From NCBI GenBank assembly GCA_013396755.1, contig VWZF01003842.1:3697442-3761441 (forward strand): a DNA stretch of 64,000 nt, written 5' to 3'. The notes beneath the pieces are model-generated. The model made no database searches, was not told where the DNA came from, and saw only the letters and a program-made list of their open reading frames with translations. The number at the start of each line of letters is the position of its first letter. Within the stretch, counting starts at the first letter, position 1. Below, piece by piece: positions 63,501 to 64,000 of the stretch. Made by a program: the position numbers and the translations under genes. Source of the stretch: Sclerurus mexicanus. Lineage: Eukaryota; Chordata; Aves; Passeriformes; Furnariidae.

Positions 63501-64000
63501 GCAACAAGCTAATCTCCTCAAGTACTAACTTTGTCATTAATTTTTTAAGAATGCAGAATGCAGTTTTCAAAAAGATATTATAAGTATTGGCATGAACAGT
63601 GTACAAGAACTGACTATAAATCTGGTTGATAGTCCATACAATCAGCTGATCATCTTGATTTTGCAGATCAAAATGTAGATTTGCACATTTAATAGTGACT
63701 GTAAACGATGATGAGCAGGCAGCCTCTTCCCAGCCTCTCATTCCAAACAAACCTTTCTTGGTTTTGGTTGTTTTTAACTTCCTTTCTTTTCTTTCCATGT
63801 TACTTATTCAAGTCAAGTCATTCATGAGAAAGTGGCACAATTTTTTTTGGTATCTAAACAAAAAACTTTGTCATATACCTCTTTAAACCCGGGATCAGAG
63901 AAGCAAATAAATTCTTTGCTGGGCACAGGGTTTATATTGAAGTAGTAAATAGGGGGTTTGTACTGAAGGGGTAAATAATGTCTTTTTTACAAACCAAAGA

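Larger units (their letters stand above)
54984..64000. other. Unique AT-rich DNA, no gene seen
   Basis: The longest open frames are about 105-108 codons (55183-55500 plus, 55641-55958 minus, 63472-63798 minus). None shows a motif or a consistent neighbour. Only A-rich simple repeats were recognised (57520-57570, 59576-59640, 60550-60571). Confidence 0.55.

Overview
The window looks like bird nuclear DNA. The evidence is its repeats: five CR1 LINE copies, most showing the ATTCTATGATTCTATGA-type 3' end, plus long terminal repeats (LTRs) of the avian endogenous retrovirus type. One LTR is complete, with matched termini and a 5-bp target-site duplication. There are no Alu, B1, B2 or L1 sequences, and no bacterial-style gene packing. 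I infer a bird, perhaps a neoavian one, but the species cannot be fixed from this window.

I find no gene I can support. The sequence is AT-rich and stops are frequent in all frames. Open frames are short (the longest has 160 codons) and, apart from the CR1 reverse-transcriptase remnants, none gives a protein I recognise. The window is best read as intergenic sequence or the inside of a very large intron. I see no tRNA or rRNA gene, no CRISPR array and no CpG-island promoter.

Layout: 1-337 is a CR1 3' end cut by the window edge, and 538-769 is an older CR1 3' end on the same strand. 770-12161 is unique AT-rich DNA. 12162-12450 is a third plus-strand CR1. 12745-13374 is a 630-bp solo LTR on the minus strand, flanked by CTTTG on both sides. 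13380-37723 is mostly unique, with small local duplications, a 13-bp perfect inverted repeat at 24.3 kb, a possible ancient hAT-like relic at 16.7-17.1 kb, and a conserved segment of about 70 bp present twice (23.1 and 27.9 kb). A 24-N assembly gap lies in poly-A at 37.74 kb. 38279-39700 is a 1.4-kb 5'-truncated CR1 on the minus strand with recognisable RT motifs. 39855 to about 40080 may be an LTR end. 40.1-53.7 kb is unique, with a G+C-richer patch at 46.4-46.7 kb and a weak exon-like pair of open frames at 51.8-52.4 kb. 53677-53762 is a CR1 3' end and 54643-54983 is a truncated LTR, both minus strand. The rest is unique with A-rich simple repeats.

There is no gene system here to describe. 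The observations most worth testing are the duplicated exon-like cassette (23.1 and 27.9 kb), the two overlapping open frames at 52 kb with a weak fibronectin-III-like tail, and a few stretches that read like conserved non-coding elements. All are tentative because no alignment or database search was possible.
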